A stretch of DNA of 64,000 bases from Gracilaria gracilis (GCA_030374805.1 JARGSG010000017.1:905563-969562), one strand, 5' to 3'. Shown: positions 40,704 to 51,051, counted from the stretch's first letter. Translations and numbers: made by a program. Notes: generated by a model from the sequence alone, not told the origin.

Positions 40704-42587
40704 TTAAACTTGGCTAATAGAGTCTAAGATCTCCTTAGAGACGATACCAGTCTTCATCATTTGATTTAGCTTCTTAAAGGCATAATGGTTAATCTTTGTA
40801 AGAGCATCCGCAGGGTTGACCGGTCCTGGGATCCATCTTAACGAGTTGATCTCCCGGGCCTCGAAAGAATCTCGTAGCCGTGCGACTGTGGGGCGGAGTC
40901 GAAAGTCCTTCTGCTCGTGTAGTGTAGATATTGTACTATAGAGTCCAAACGAATCTACAAACATTTGCAAGTTTGGCCTTGGCCTTTGACCAGATGGGTG
41001 CATCATGTAAGGCACCGTCTCGGCCAGGTAGATTGCTCGGTCCGCTGTGTGGGCGGCGGCTAGTATTTCCGCACCCGCGGAGGAGAAGGAAACTCGGTTC
41101 TGCTTGGAGCTGTGCCAATCTAGAACGTGGAACACATGGCGATCTTTTGAGGAGAAGGAGAGCCCGCACAGGAACCCTGTTTGTCCGTAGGAGGTGTTGC
41201 CTGAAGCAGTATCGCTAAATGCCACCACATCCGCGTCGAAGTGGCGCGGAGACATCGGCTCAACAGGTGCTCTGTAGAGCAGAGTTGGAGATAGCGACTT
41301 TAAGTGCACCAGCGCTTGGTTGAGTTGTCGTATATGGGAGACCTTGAGGTGAGCGACATTCTGTTGCAGCTTGCTCGCTACCAAGGAGGCCTGTGGGAGG
41401 ATGCCGTGGCCAAGGAAGTTTAGCTTTCCAGTCAGGGCTTGGAACCCACGTAGTTCTTCCAACGTGCATTCACTTTCGTGCTCCTTCTTGCGCTCATGAC
41501 TGAGTTCAATCTGCTTAATCGTCGAGAGGAACTCCGCCATACTCAAGGAGACGCTGTAATCTGAATGTTGTTTGACAAACAAGCGGTTGAAGACAATGTC
41601 CTGTCCTTGGTTAAAACGGCCCACATCGAACTTGGAAGAGATTTGCTGCCGAAAACGCTCCATGCGTTCGGGTTTTCCGGCAAATATCATGTCGTCGACG
41701 ACTTTGGCTAGTGCCAACACGAGTTCGTCGCCTTCCCACATTAGGAAGAGTTGTGGGATGCCAGGAACGTCGACAAAGCCTATGTCCAGAAGCCATTCCT
41801 CCACGCAGAGTTGCCATAGCCGTCCGGACTCTACAAGTCCATAGGCTGGAGCGAGTAGCTTCCAGACTTCGTCGGTGTAAGTGCTCCACCCACGTGGGGG
41901 GCGCATGTATATATCTCGCTTCAACTCTCCGGCTTGGAGGTAAGCCGACTTTACGTCCAGGGAGGCAATAGGGAAGTGGAACAAGGAGGATAGGGAGAGG
42001 AGCGTGCGGATTGTGGAAAACTGCGCCGTCGAGGAATCGGAGTGAAGGTCGTCCTTCTCGCGATCCCTATTCCCATGAGGGACTAGGCGGCACTTTAGCT
42101 TCATGGTCTTCCCTTCACCGTCGTGTTTTACGACGAAGAAGTGGTGAGAGGAGATGAGGTTGGCATCCCTAGGGATGGACCGAATGGATACCGCACGATA
42201 CGCTCCCTTCTCCTTGTAGTTTCGCTTCTCCTTGGCAATAGATTCATCAAGTAGCCACCTCGGCGCGCCTTGGAGCTTGTGTTCCGTGAGTGGGTCGTTG
42301 CCAAACTTTTCATGAAGCTGCTTCAAGATGGTTTGCTTGGTGGAGGTTAGGGATGCTTTTGGAGGAAGAGCAGTTGAGGATGATGCGAGTTCGCCAATGT
42401 CCTTCGACGGTATGTTGAAAGGACGAATGGCTGTTGCCCCGGCTAGATACGCGGAGCTAAGGGGATGGTCATCCCACTCTGCAAAAGCAGTGTGCATCTC
42501 TTGGTCATCTTCAAGTATTGGTGGCTCCTCTGTTATCTGAACGAGCGGGTTTGTTGAGAGTTCCGGCTGTTCCTGCTGTGGGACCAC
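40704..42587 (-). CDS. pol: Reverse transcriptase-RNase H part of Pol, copia element 2
   Basis: 627 codons, and the frame is open a little further upstream past the integrase stop. The RT has RLVPHGNRDREK, LDVKSAYLQAG (first Asp) and VVDDMIFAG, an intact xDD box. The RNase H has FSDTASGN, AGAEILAA, VDSFGLYST and PADALTK with all acidic positions. The frame is -1 relative to the protease-integrase ORF and the listed first codon is GTG, so this part needs a second frameshift or is cut off by a mutation. In element 1 the same domains form one continuous ORF. Confidence 0.92.
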   Translation of the reverse strand: MVPQQEQPELSTNPLVQITEEPPILEDDQEMHTAFAEWDDHPLSSAYLAGATAIRPFNIPSKDIGELASSSTALPPKASLTSTKQTILKQLHEKFGNDPLTEHKLQGAPRWLLDESIAKEKRNYKEKGAYRAVSIRSIPRDANLISSHHFFVVKHDGEGKTMKLKCRLVPHGNRDREKDDLHSDSSTAQFSTIRTLLSLSSLFHFPIASLDVKSAYLQAGELKRDIYMRPPRGWSTYTDEVWKLLAPAYGLVESGRLWQLCVEEWLLDIGFVDVPGIPQLFLMWEGDELVLALAKVVDDMIFAGKPERMERFRQQISSKFDVGRFNQGQDIVFNRLFVKQHSDYSVSLSMAEFLSTIKQIELSHERKKEHESECTLEELRGFQALTGKLNFLGHGILPQASLVASKLQQNVAHLKVSHIRQLNQALVHLKSLSPTLLYRAPVEPMSPRHFDADVVAFSDTASGNTSYGQTGFLCGLSFSSKDRHVFHVLDWHSSKQNRVSFSSAGAEILAAAHTADRAIYLAETVPYMMHPSGQRPRPNLQMFVDSFGLYSTISTLHEQKDFRLRPTVARLRDSFEAREINSLRWIPGPVNPADALTKINHYAFKKLNQMMKTGIVSKEILDSISQV

Positions 42588-42631
42588 TTCAGGGTCGGGC
42601 GAAGGTTGAGGAAATTCGGTGTACCCAAGTT

Positions 42632-44211
42632 CTATCGCTCGAGTTCTTCGAGCAGCTTAGACTTGGGGCGTAGGCGAAGGTCTTCGTACGCAACAGTGTA
42701 CGAGAAACCGCGGAGGTCTTCTGTCGCCGAGACGATTACGAAGTGTTCATAGACCTCCTTGACAAACCCTGGATACCACTGTCCCCTCCTTGCGTTTTTC
42801 ACAAAGTAGTAGACTGGTGTCTTGGGGACGAGCAGTGTCCTGTCGAAGTGCTTGACGTCTTTTGTGCGGAGGAACGTATGCAGAGCTTGGCGAGATGCTT
42901 TCTCGTGATAGGCATCGGCGAGGTCCTTTGTAAGCCTAGCCTTGGGCAGGCCCTGGAGCGCCGGCCTATACCCTCGAGCAAGCTCGAAACTGGATACGAA
43001 CCTCGAGCCTAGCAAGATGTTCTTGAGGAAAGCGGCTCTAGCGACCAGTTCTTGGTCGGAGGGGCACTGTTGCCATCTAGGAGCCGTGAATTGCCTGTCT
43101 TTAACGAGGCGTTGGATCAGATATCTGATGGCTTCGTTGGAAGACTCCACGATTCCTAGTTTGTTGTGCCGACGGGCTGGCCTAGGGGAGAACGTAATGC
43201 CATGAGAGGCACACATTGCCCTGAACTCTTGGCAATCGAATTCTGGATCGCCCGAGAGTTCGGTGGGCGCCCCATGAGATGAGATCCAATGGATCACAAA
43301 GCTTTCCGCAGCTTTTTTCATGTTCCTCGAGAGGCATAGCCATGCGACTGAGAAACCTGAGGCTGCATCCTTCATGTGAAGGATTGGGAGGTTGCCGAGC
43401 TCGGCTACAAACATGAAGTCCACTTGGACGTGCTCATTGAATTCTTTCAAGATACGGGAGAAGGAGACCTTCCTGGACGCTAATGGGCGCCCAGTGCTCG
43501 CACATGTCGTACATGAGTCATAGGCCGATTGTAGCAAGGCTTCGAGCGTCCTTGTGAGGACTCCCGCCCGTTGGCAGATCCTCTTCATGTCCTTCGGACG
43601 TAGGTGAGTGTAGAGATGAAAGCGCTTAGCGAAGCGCTCTTCATTCTCTATCGTCGTTCCCTTTAGAGCAAGGTTCTTCGCGAAGAAGGACTTGACAGAA
43701 GAGGTGGACGAGGGCACAAGGAGGAGTCTGGTTCGCTTCGTGAGTTCGGAACCAGTGTGATAGGTTCGGAGCAGGATTGAAGCGGAGTTGCCGACAACTC
43801 CTTCAGGAATTAGAACTTTGTTATCCTGGTTCAGGAGATCGGAACGTGAAAGTACGTCGTTGCCCAACAGAATTGGCCCCTTGCCATCCACTACGTAGAA
43901 GGGTAGCGAGAAGGGAGTTCCATTCTCGTCATTACCTTTAAGTTTCCACATGGCGAAGGTTGGCATGGCATCAATGCACTCTTCACCGAAGCCGTGAAGG
44001 AAAGGTTCGCAATCCAACTCATCGAGGGCTAAGTCTACTCCCAATGACACGCAGAGCTGTGCAATGGCGCACAGAGATCCGACACTCTTTGGACAGCCCG
44101 GGTCGACGATTGGGTTTGGGTCCGCGAAGGCAGGAAAGAGGTCGGAATAGGCTCCTTCCCCTGCAGTTAGAGATGACTGCGTTGGGAGGGGTTGGAGCCT
44201 TTGTGAAAACC
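42632..44211 (-). CDS. pol: Protease-integrase part of Pol, copia element 2, -1 frame to gag
   Basis: The frame is open from inside the 3' end of gag; no ATG is needed if it is reached by -1 frameshifting. The protease motif reads IVDPGCPKSVG, D-P-G in place of D-S/T-G. The integrase zinc finger is FHLYTHLR...CTTC, and the core has Asp in QVDFMFV, Asp in SGDPEFD and Glu in GIVESSNE. The end of the chain (RLRPKSKLLEELER) is followed by TAG at 42632-42634, where element 1 simply continues into RT. No canonical slippery heptamer lies in that second overlap. Confidence 0.9.
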
Positions 44212-44212
44212 C
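44149..44212 (-). promoter_or_regulatory. Programmed -1 frameshift signal at the gag/pol junction, copia element 2
   Basis: In the gag frame the minus strand has G-GGT-TTT (44212-44206), fitting the X-XXY-YYZ rule exactly. After five nucleotides (CACAA) a three-part hairpin follows: AGGCTCC (44194-44200) with GGAGCCT (44149-44155), then CCCCT with AGGGG, then GCAGT with ACTGC. The gag stop lies at the top of the hairpin. The pol frame is closed by a stop just upstream of the heptamer, so the slip must occur here. Confidence 0.8.
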
Positions 44213-45468
44213 TTGTCTGCTCTATCGCCCGTTTCCGACTTAGCTCTTTTCTCCTTTTGTGCGCGGATACGCTTGGTCTCATGGGAAGGACTCTGGCATT
44301 CATAACTTCCTCGAAGGTGCGTCTTGGAACCACAGTCGAAGCAGTACCCCGACTCTCGTTCGTTCTTGCGTTTGTTTGACTGACGAGGTCGAGAGCTGGT
44401 ACCACGCTGCTTGTTCCTGGTCTGCTGGGAAGTATCGGTACCCTGCCTCGTACCGCCTTGCTTCTGGAAGGCGGCCAGCGCTTGTTGAACGCGCTGCCCG
44501 ACCATGTTCTCGATGTCGGCCTTCGTGTACGCTTTCTCAGACGCCTTTGGCGTGAAAGTCAGATTGCGAATGACCTTAACTGCGTCGTCGAGGTTCAACT
44601 TGCAACGGGGGCCGGTGGAGAACATGTCACGGATTTGATTCTCTTCAGGAGAGCGATCATTCAGGTACTCAATGACTTCTGTGTACCCTTCGAGAAGTCC
44701 CTGTGCTCCGCTGACTATGTCAGTAGCCTTGCGACGAACGGTATTAGCGTTGTCGGAGGACAGCGGCAGAGCTTCGTCGGAGTTGAAGAGGTCCGAGAAC
44801 TTCTCAAAGAATTCGAGAACAGAAGCATGAGAGCTTCGCGAGATTGAGACTTCCGGTTCCGGTTGGTCTCTCTGGCGGGCTTCGGCGAGCGCCACCAGTT
44901 GAAGCTTGGCATTGGTAAGCGTCTCCTCGCTGAGCATAGCATTGTTGAGAAGGGTTATTGCCAAGACCTCACTAACCTGCGAGGAGGTCGATAATCCCAC
45001 GTGCATAAGGTGGTCGGCGGCTAAACCTCGGAAGCGGGAGACGAATGAATTGAGATCCTCGCTTCGACGACGTCGGCATTGCGTCACATCCGTGAAGGAA
45101 GATATTAGGCGGGTGACGATCGCAATTGGAGGATCAACGGCGATGAGTTTGACAATATCCTTGACTGCCTCAATTTGATCGTTGTGATTTAAATCGATAA
45201 GTTGCTTAGCGACTGCCTCATCAACTATAGATTTCTGCTCACGAGGTAAGCCACGGTCATAAAAGTGACGAGCAAGAGTGGCGTAGACAGTTTTGTACAA
45301 CCGGTCGGTGCCTTTCTCTGCGGCGGCTTGTATGGTTTCGACCCAACGTGAAACGTCGCGGCGATACTCTTGGAGGTCGCCTTCCGGCTTAAACATCGGA
45401 GGATCGGTGGGTGAAAGTGGTTTAGAGGAACGTAAACCTGGGCCCATAACTGGGGTGGCGTTGTCCAT
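44167..45468 (-). CDS. gag: Gag of copia element 2
   Basis: 433 residues from ATG 45468, which lies inside the 5' LTR 18 nt from its inner edge. Translation passes through the primer-binding site and gives V-M-G-P-G, as in element 1. The capsid-like part is helical; a basic stretch (RPRQSNKRKNERE) leads to a zinc knuckle CFDCGSKTHLRGSYEC with the final spacing extended to six residues. The C-terminus is Lys/Arg-rich. The ORF can be read upstream to 45531 but that would only translate LTR. Confidence 0.9.
   Translation of the reverse strand: MDNATPVMGPGLRSSKPLSPTDPPMFKPEGDLQEYRRDVSRWVETIQAAAEKGTDRLYKTVYATLARHFYDRGLPREQKSIVDEAVAKQLIDLNHNDQIEAVKDIVKLIAVDPPIAIVTRLISSFTDVTQCRRRRSEDLNSFVSRFRGLAADHLMHVGLSTSSQVSEVLAITLLNNAMLSEETLTNAKLQLVALAEARQRDQPEPEVSISRSSHASVLEFFEKFSDLFNSDEALPLSSDNANTVRRKATDIVSGAQGLLEGYTEVIEYLNDRSPEENQIRDMFSTGPRCKLNLDDAVKVIRNLTFTPKASEKAYTKADIENMVGQRVQQALAAFQKQGGTRQGTDTSQQTRNKQRGTSSRPRQSNKRKNERESGYCFDCGSKTHLRGSYECQSPSHETKRIRAQKEKRAKSETGDRADKGFHKGSNPSQRSHL
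45437..45450 (-). other. Primer-binding site, half-tRNA(iMet) type
   Basis: The plus strand reads CCTGGGCCCATAAC directly at the LTR edge, the same 13-nt core as in element 1, complementary in the RNA to the 5' half of initiator tRNA-Met. Confidence 0.85.
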
Positions 45469-45774
45469 CGCGTAGACGGTAGCAAGGCGAGTGGGGTTGA
45501 CGAGCGGGCCGGCTAGAGCAAACGGGAGCAAGGACCAGCAGAAAGAGGGAGAGACTGTTCTCTCCGTGCTGGCTCCCCCGGGACTCGCGCAGGCGCTGCG
45601 GAGTCCCGGTATTTTATTGTAGTGGTGTTAGGCGCGCCTCTAGCGCGGAGGCGCGCCCGAGCTCAAAGTGATAGGGCGCTCAGGGGGCTGGGCACATGAG
45701 CGCGTAGTGATGGCTGACACAAAGAGGCCCGCCAACGGCGGCTGGGCCTTGAGCACCGTGTACAGCTGTCCACA
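45451..45774 (-). repeat. 5' LTR of copia element 2
   Basis: 324 bp, identical on reading to 38549-38872; GTGAG follows as target duplication (45775-45779). Confidence 0.97.
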
Positions 45775-45779
45775 GTGAG

Positions 45780-48700
45780 AACGTCGCACCATTGGGGGTT
45801 GGAGAGGAGAGAAAATGTTGTTTAGTGGAGCGTAAGAAGACATTACCATAAAAGAAATGTGGGGTGATGGTGGTTATATCCTGTAAATGTACTGGAATTG
45901 AAGTAGATATAATGGGAACCAAAGAGGTTTGAGGAGAGTTGGGAACTCGGTCGGTTTCATATACATATAGAGGTATCCATATAGATGCACCATTAATTTG
46001 TATGCGCGTACATGAGTTGGCGCGAAGCATGGAGAAGAGTTGGAACGTGTTGCTAAGTTTAGCCCTTGTAGCAGAAAGCTGTTCGGACAAATTAGTCTCG
46101 CGTTTAACGATTTGATGGATCTAAAAATTTTGGTATTTGGCATAAAAAGCAGTGGAGCGACAAGAAGGAATCGAAACGCATTGTCTCTAGACTCTGACAG
46201 CTTGTTCCATTCTCAATGGTCGGACGGCAAGGTGCCTTGGCGGTCACGTTTTGGGCATCCAATCATCGATACAAGTGAGCCAAGTGAAGGCGATTTGCTC
46301 GCGAGTTGGTCGCCATTTGTTTCACCCCAGCAGCAAGTGACGTTACGGGACGGGTGGCCAATCCGGCGGCTGGGAGACGTGCTCGCGCACGCACTGCGGA
46401 CTGATAGGGGGAACGGGCAACGGGCGTGGTGGGGCGGCGGCAAGTGAGCTGGCGGCGGAGCAGCATGCTACGCCAGTAACGGCAGCGCATGTGCGCGCAA
46501 GGCGGCGCGCGCCATTGGCCAAACCCAAACGTTTCAAAAAACTGCGCGCGGATAGAAGGCGAATTGCTCAATTACACCTGCGCGAACTTGGCGCTTTCCG
46601 GCGTTTGGCGCGGCGCGCCACTCCCACCGTCAGAGGGCGTTTCCAAAAGGAAAAAAAAAGAAAATAAATTAACAACAAATAGCAACGAAAAACGTCATGC
46701 ATCTCGCGTGAGCGCATTGACAGCGATGAGCTGGCAGCACACCACCCACAGGTCAGCCCCTCCTTTGAAACTTGCGCCAACGTGTTGAAGGGCGCCCATG
46801 CCGTGCCACACTGCGTGGACGCGACGTTCATTCATTCAAACCAGCTCCGCGCCTATCCCTCTTAGATAAAAGCTGCTATCTTAGCTTTCTCCCCGCTCAA
46901 TCCTTCTCCACTTGGCCCACCGTCATATCCCCGCACGCAATGTGCCCGTAACGCTTGCTCGTGCGAGATGCCTTCCAGCTCCTCCGTTCGCTTGCCGAAG
47001 CGCCCGTTTTGAATTCTCATGCTTTCTACCGCCGTGCTGTCCCTAATTTAGCCCCCCTCCCCCCCTTATCTCTTGCTGCCTTGCGAGCGACGTCTCGACT
47101 TGCGTTAGCCCAATTGTAACGCTCATACTTTCGCGCAATCTCTCCCCGAACAGCTGCTTTATATGACCACAGTATTCAACTTATTGTAACCAACGATCCC
47201 TCTCTCACTAGATAAGCCGTTCGCTTATGTGAGAGCGATACGTTCTGTTCTTCTGTGTCCAAATTTGGGCCAAGCAATCTATTCTGGGCGACCACCACCG
47301 TTAACAGCCATCAGGCACGCTCACGCTTGTTTCAAAACCATTTCGGAACAAACCCTCAAGGAAGCATTGTAAGTTTACAAGCTTGTACATGCCTTCAGTT
47401 CCCCCGCCTCGCGCCTAATATGCGTTCATTCGCACGTAATCAAGTCTATTTCAACATCGAAGCTCTGCTCACTACGTATCCATCGCGTATGACCGACCAT
47501 GGGCAAAGCATCACGCAATGCGAAACTCCCAGGGGGCTCGGGCATCGTCGACCCACTTTGGACCACCGTTTTGGTGCTTTAGCGTCAAATCTTCGCCAAG
47601 TCCTCCTCCCAATTGAGCTACAACCATAATTTCAATTTATCCGAACCATGCTCTTCAAAGCGCCCTTGTTTGAGCACACTTGAGCACATCAAATCAGCCC
47701 TAGAGAGCCATATCTTCGGAAAGCCACCAAGCTGGTGTGCTGATGCGCCCAGTATCATACACGTAAGTGGTACAAGCTGATGTTGTGTCAGCCCAGCAGC
47801 AGTGATGATGCCTCACGACTTCAAAATGACACTATGATAGTTACGAGGTCAACCTCTGTGTCATTACGGATTTATGTAATTGACACGTTCAAAAACAGGT
47901 AATAGGATTGCATGAATGTGCGCACAGAATATTTAGAGTATTGTAGATACGGGAACGTGATGGGTAACGCTAAGCTCCATCTGTCGTAATACATTCGAAA
48001 AACGGGTAAAATGGTCTTCCTGCTTCAAGAGAGATCATTGATCACCACAGAGTTGGCGTAACATGAAACCGAAAGAAAGTTTCCTGTATCTTGAGTTAAC
48101 CGCTGTTCGACACTCGATTCACGCATCGAGCAATCTGTTCAGTATTTCTCACGTCTCAAAGTGGCTGCCTGAGAGATCGGTGGTGCTCGTTCAAAGCTGT
48201 AGCAAGAAGTTTTGATAAATATTTTGAAGCGGCCAACAGACTGGTGAGCAAATGCCTTTCTTTGTGGATCGGTTCCGCGGGGGTTTACGTGGGGACTGAT
48301 CACGTTTCAAGACTAGGCATTTGAATCAGTGATGACCGTTGCTTCTCCTGCCTGGAGATTCAGAGTTGTAAGGTTCTTGCGCTAATCGACACGGTGAAGT
48401 ACGGAAAACTTTTACCCATGTAATTACGTTTGTCTCACATGTGTTGGTAAAGCCGATTGACTCTGTCGACTGCTAGCAGTTGGAAAACTGTATGTCATTA
48501 ATCAACACCCAGCACTGCATTGCAGTCCCCCTAAAAGCATGCTGGGAAAATATAGTTGCTTCTACGCAGGTTTTGGTTACGTTTTGCGGGCCTTTTAGCC
48601 GTTGAGGCCATCTTTTCATTTGAGAGCACTTTGTCACTGGATCGATTTTTTTTGGTGTTCTTGGCGGGGAGGCGAGGCAGAGAGGTGGGTGACAGTGAAT

Positions 48701-49484
48701 GTTACAGTGGTGCGGCAAGGACGAGGCTGGGCATGGGGTGTGGTGGATGGCGGCGGATTGTTTGCCAAATGCTGAACATGCGCCTTAGCAGGTACGGCTT
48801 AAAAATGATTTTCGTAACGTGTGGTGGCTCCCGACTTGCCCAATTGGGAATGAGAAAGTGAAGAAGCTCAAGATTGGGGCGTTGCCAACTTGGGGAGTGT
48901 CATGGTATATAAAGTTAAGTAAGTTATCTACTGTATGGATACGCGGATAGGATATGGCTGTTGGGCGAAAAAAGTGATTTGGAAAGACAGTCTTACAGGA
49001 GAAGCGTTTCGTGCAGGTACCGTGGTACATGTAACACGGTAATGGTAGGGAGATTTGAATGTGGAAGCTGGTTGCGGTTTGTTGTACAGTACGGCAATTG
49101 ATAGTGCAACTACACTAGATGTAGTGTAGCATGCAGCTGGAGACAGGGAAAAGGAGCTGTGTAGTAAAAGTAGTTTACTGTTGGAAGTTGACAGGTTGAT
49201 TTTGGGTGGCGAGGATGCGGGGGTGATGATGGTAATGGTATGGTATGGTTGCTGTATTGATTTTGTGAACGGAGTAAGCAGTGGATGAATGGGCAAGAAA
49301 ATGAAAGCAGCAACGATGCTGATGCGAGGAAGGGAGCGTTTGTATGTTGGAGGGGATGATTTGGGTTGTGAATTGTCGTTGGGCAGGAGCAATGTGGCGA
49401 CGACGTCGGGAAGTGGGGGAGAATTGCGAGCACAACGTGGGTGACGTAGAAGCAAAAGCGGGCAACGACGCACGGAGCGGGTTT
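45780..49484. other. Mostly non-coding region
   Basis: No gene recognised in about 3.7 kb. A GC-rich island at 46440-46640 contains GCGCGCCATTGG, like the islands near the PH-kinase and NADPH oxidase promoters. A C/T-rich stretch follows at 46880-47110, promoter-like but with no convincing ORF downstream. 48900-49484 is pyrimidine-rich on the minus strand and follows the G-run at 49485, as if it were a minus-strand leader. Confidence 0.4.
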
Positions 49485-49503
49485 GGGGGGGGGGGGGGGG
49501 GGG
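49485..49503 (-). promoter_or_regulatory. Poly-C tract (19 C on minus strand) without an assigned gene
   Basis: Same type as the tracts before four genes, but the first minus-strand ATG is over 300 nt away and opens only a few codons. It may mark an unannotated minus-strand transcript divergent from the zinc-finger gene. Confidence 0.4.
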
Positions 49504-49959
49504 AGTACAGGCGGGATGAGGCTGTACGCGACAGACGAGGACGGGGGGCTGACAGACGGGCAGCATGACGTAGATGCACGCGAGTGCGGGCGCGCACCAT
49601 GACGTGATGGCGGCGCACTCAAGTGAATTGCTTGCATTAGACAACCGGCGCCTCGCGAGACGAGCGCCGTCGAGGCGGCGGCGGCGGCGGCGGTGCGCCA
49701 ATTCAGGGCGCGCCGACACGCGACGACCACGCGCGGCGTGACGGTGCGCGCGCGCGCGCGGCGTGCAAGCGGTGCGCGTGTGACTCGCGCGTGCCGCGCG
49801 CGCACACCCAAATGGCAACCACAGCCGCGCTGCTGCGCCGCCGCCAAGCGCTGTGCTCCACGCTACTTAACTCGCGCTCTCGCCGCCCGCGCTGCCCGCT
49901 CTCCTCCCCCTCCCAACGCCCACGTTCACCGCCGCGACCTTCCCCCTCCTCCCCCCCAT
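49504..49959. promoter_or_regulatory. GC-rich divergent promoter region
   Basis: About 460 bp bracketed by outward-facing C-tracts; very GC-rich (CGGCGGCGG and CGCGCGCG runs near 49670-49800). No gene. Confidence 0.4.
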
Positions 49960-49983
49960 CCCCCCCCCCCCCCCCCCCCCCCC
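49960..49983 (+). promoter_or_regulatory. Poly-C tract (24 C) before the ATG at 49990
   Basis: It ends only six nucleotides before the ATG of the zinc-finger protein gene. Confidence 0.6.
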
Positions 49984-49989
49984 AAAGAC

Positions 49990-50712
49990 ATGTCCCACCT
50001 GCCACCTTTCTCAGACGCCTACGGCTCACACTCGGCGATGATGTCCACCGCGCTCCCCTCCTCGCTGCCGCTGCCGCCGCCGCGCTTCCCTCGCTCGCTG
50101 CCGCCGCCGCCGCTGCCGGTGCGTTCCTTGTCCGACACCAGCACCAAGATGACGGAGCTGTCGTCGTGCCGCGCCAGCGACATGGACGCGTACAGCACGA
50201 CGCACATGGGCGAACGGTACATCCCGATCTTGCCGCGAACGTCGTCGCACGCGCACTACAACAAACGGTGCGAGACGTGCTCTGCCTCGCACGACGGCTC
50301 GTTTGGAGCGGGGCGCTTCTGCTCGTCGCGATGCGCGCGAACGGTGGGCGGACTGGCGCACCGCAAGAAGCGGCTGATGGAACGCGAGTGCAAGCAGCGC
50401 CACGCCGTGCAGAAGAGATTGAGCAACAAGAGGCTGCGCGCGGCCGTGGTGTCGTACAAGAACGACTGCACGCTGGACGAGCGGCTGCGCGTGAACTGTG
50501 TGCTTCCGGTGCGAATTGCGCACGGCGTGGAGGCGGTGGCGCCCATTGTGGCGGCAGCGCCGTCGCACATGGGCGAGTACGCGCCGAGCGTGTGCACCAA
50601 CAGCACTGCGCATGGAGCGGCGACGGCCGACACAGCGGTGGACTCTACGACGTCGTTCCGATCACCAAAGTCGGTGATGACGATCACGTCGCTGCTGAAC
50701 CCGAGCGAGTAG
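49990..50712 (+). CDS. Zinc-finger-like protein with basic region, possible DNA-binding protein
   Basis: 240 residues from ATG 49990 (MSHLPPFSDAYG), chosen because it follows the C-tract. The N-terminal 60 residues are Pro/Ser-rich and low in complexity. A single cysteine module has Cys94, Cys97, Cys111 and Cys115 in CETCSASHDG and GAGRFCSSRC. The motif HDGxFGxGRFCSxxCA is a recurrent zinc-finger-like signature in fungal and algal proteins, as I recall. It is followed by a long basic helix (HRKKRLMERECKQRHAVQKR) suited to nucleic-acid binding. The C-terminus is Ala/Thr/Ser-rich without known motifs. A nuclear regulator is the likely role but this is inferred. Confidence 0.65.
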   Translation: MSHLPPFSDAYGSHSAMMSTALPSSLPLPPPRFPRSLPPPPLPVRSLSDTSTKMTELSSCRASDMDAYSTTHMGERYIPILPRTSSHAHYNKRCETCSASHDGSFGAGRFCSSRCARTVGGLAHRKKRLMERECKQRHAVQKRLSNKRLRAAVVSYKNDCTLDERLRVNCVLPVRIAHGVEAVAPIVAAAPSHMGEYAPSVCTNSTAHGAATADTAVDSTTSFRSPKSVMTITSLLNPSE

Positions 50713-51051
50713 ACGCTGTTGGCGGCCTGTAGACAGTTTGCGCGCACTAACTTGGTATGTAGTAGCAGTTTTGCCGGTTTGTAAAAACTAATTCACATGT
50801 ATATCTGATGTATCTGATGTATCTGTATTTGATGAATATACGGCGGCGACAGCGAAGGGTAAAACGCAGAAAGGAAAACTGGCGCACTTGCGAATATGAT
50901 ATTCGCCACGCACCGTCAGCAAATGGCGCACGGTCAGCGCCTTACACAGCGTCCAGCTCGCGGAAAAGAAAAAAAGAGCAAAAATTGCCAAACGTCAGCC
51001 AACGTCGCCAAGCCGCGCGCGCGCGCTACCAACGGTACACGTTGCGCGTAT
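50713..51051. other. Intergenic with TACCAACGGTA motif
   Basis: No gene. GTATCTGAT direct repeats near 50804-50822. The 11-bp motif at 51027 lies 14 bp before the Harbinger target site, within a CGCGCG tract. Confidence 0.5.
51027..51037. promoter_or_regulatory. TACCAACGGTA motif
   Basis: Exact copy, embedded between GCGCGCGCGC and ACGTTGCGCG. Confidence 0.45.

Larger units (their letters stand above)
38549..45774 (-). mobile_element. Ty1/copia LTR retrotransposon, element 2, with an antisense accessory gene
   Basis: 7,226 bp with two LTRs of 324 bp, identical as far as I can read, and target duplication GTGAG at 38544-38548 and 45775-45779. Minus-strand order is 5' LTR, PBS, gag, protease-integrase, RT-RNase H. 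About 1.8 kb then separates pol from the 3' LTR and holds a gene on the opposite strand. Pol is split by a second frame change between integrase and RT which element 1 lacks. Identical LTRs mean a recent insertion. Confidence 0.97.

Noticed and set aside
46140-46230. Possible minus-strand tRNA (B-box-like GTTTCGATTCC)
   Set aside because: No matching acceptor stem or T-stem could be formed.
47255-47629. 124-codon ORF in the non-coding 46-49 kb region
   Set aside because: Starts with GTG, no motif, ordinary length for chance ORFs in this composition.
48928-49847. Minus-strand ORFs of 245-296 codons over the 49-kb C/T-rich region
   Set aside because: Composition is leader-like (Pro/Ser/Thr/His from C-rich DNA) and they translate the C-tract; no domain is visible.
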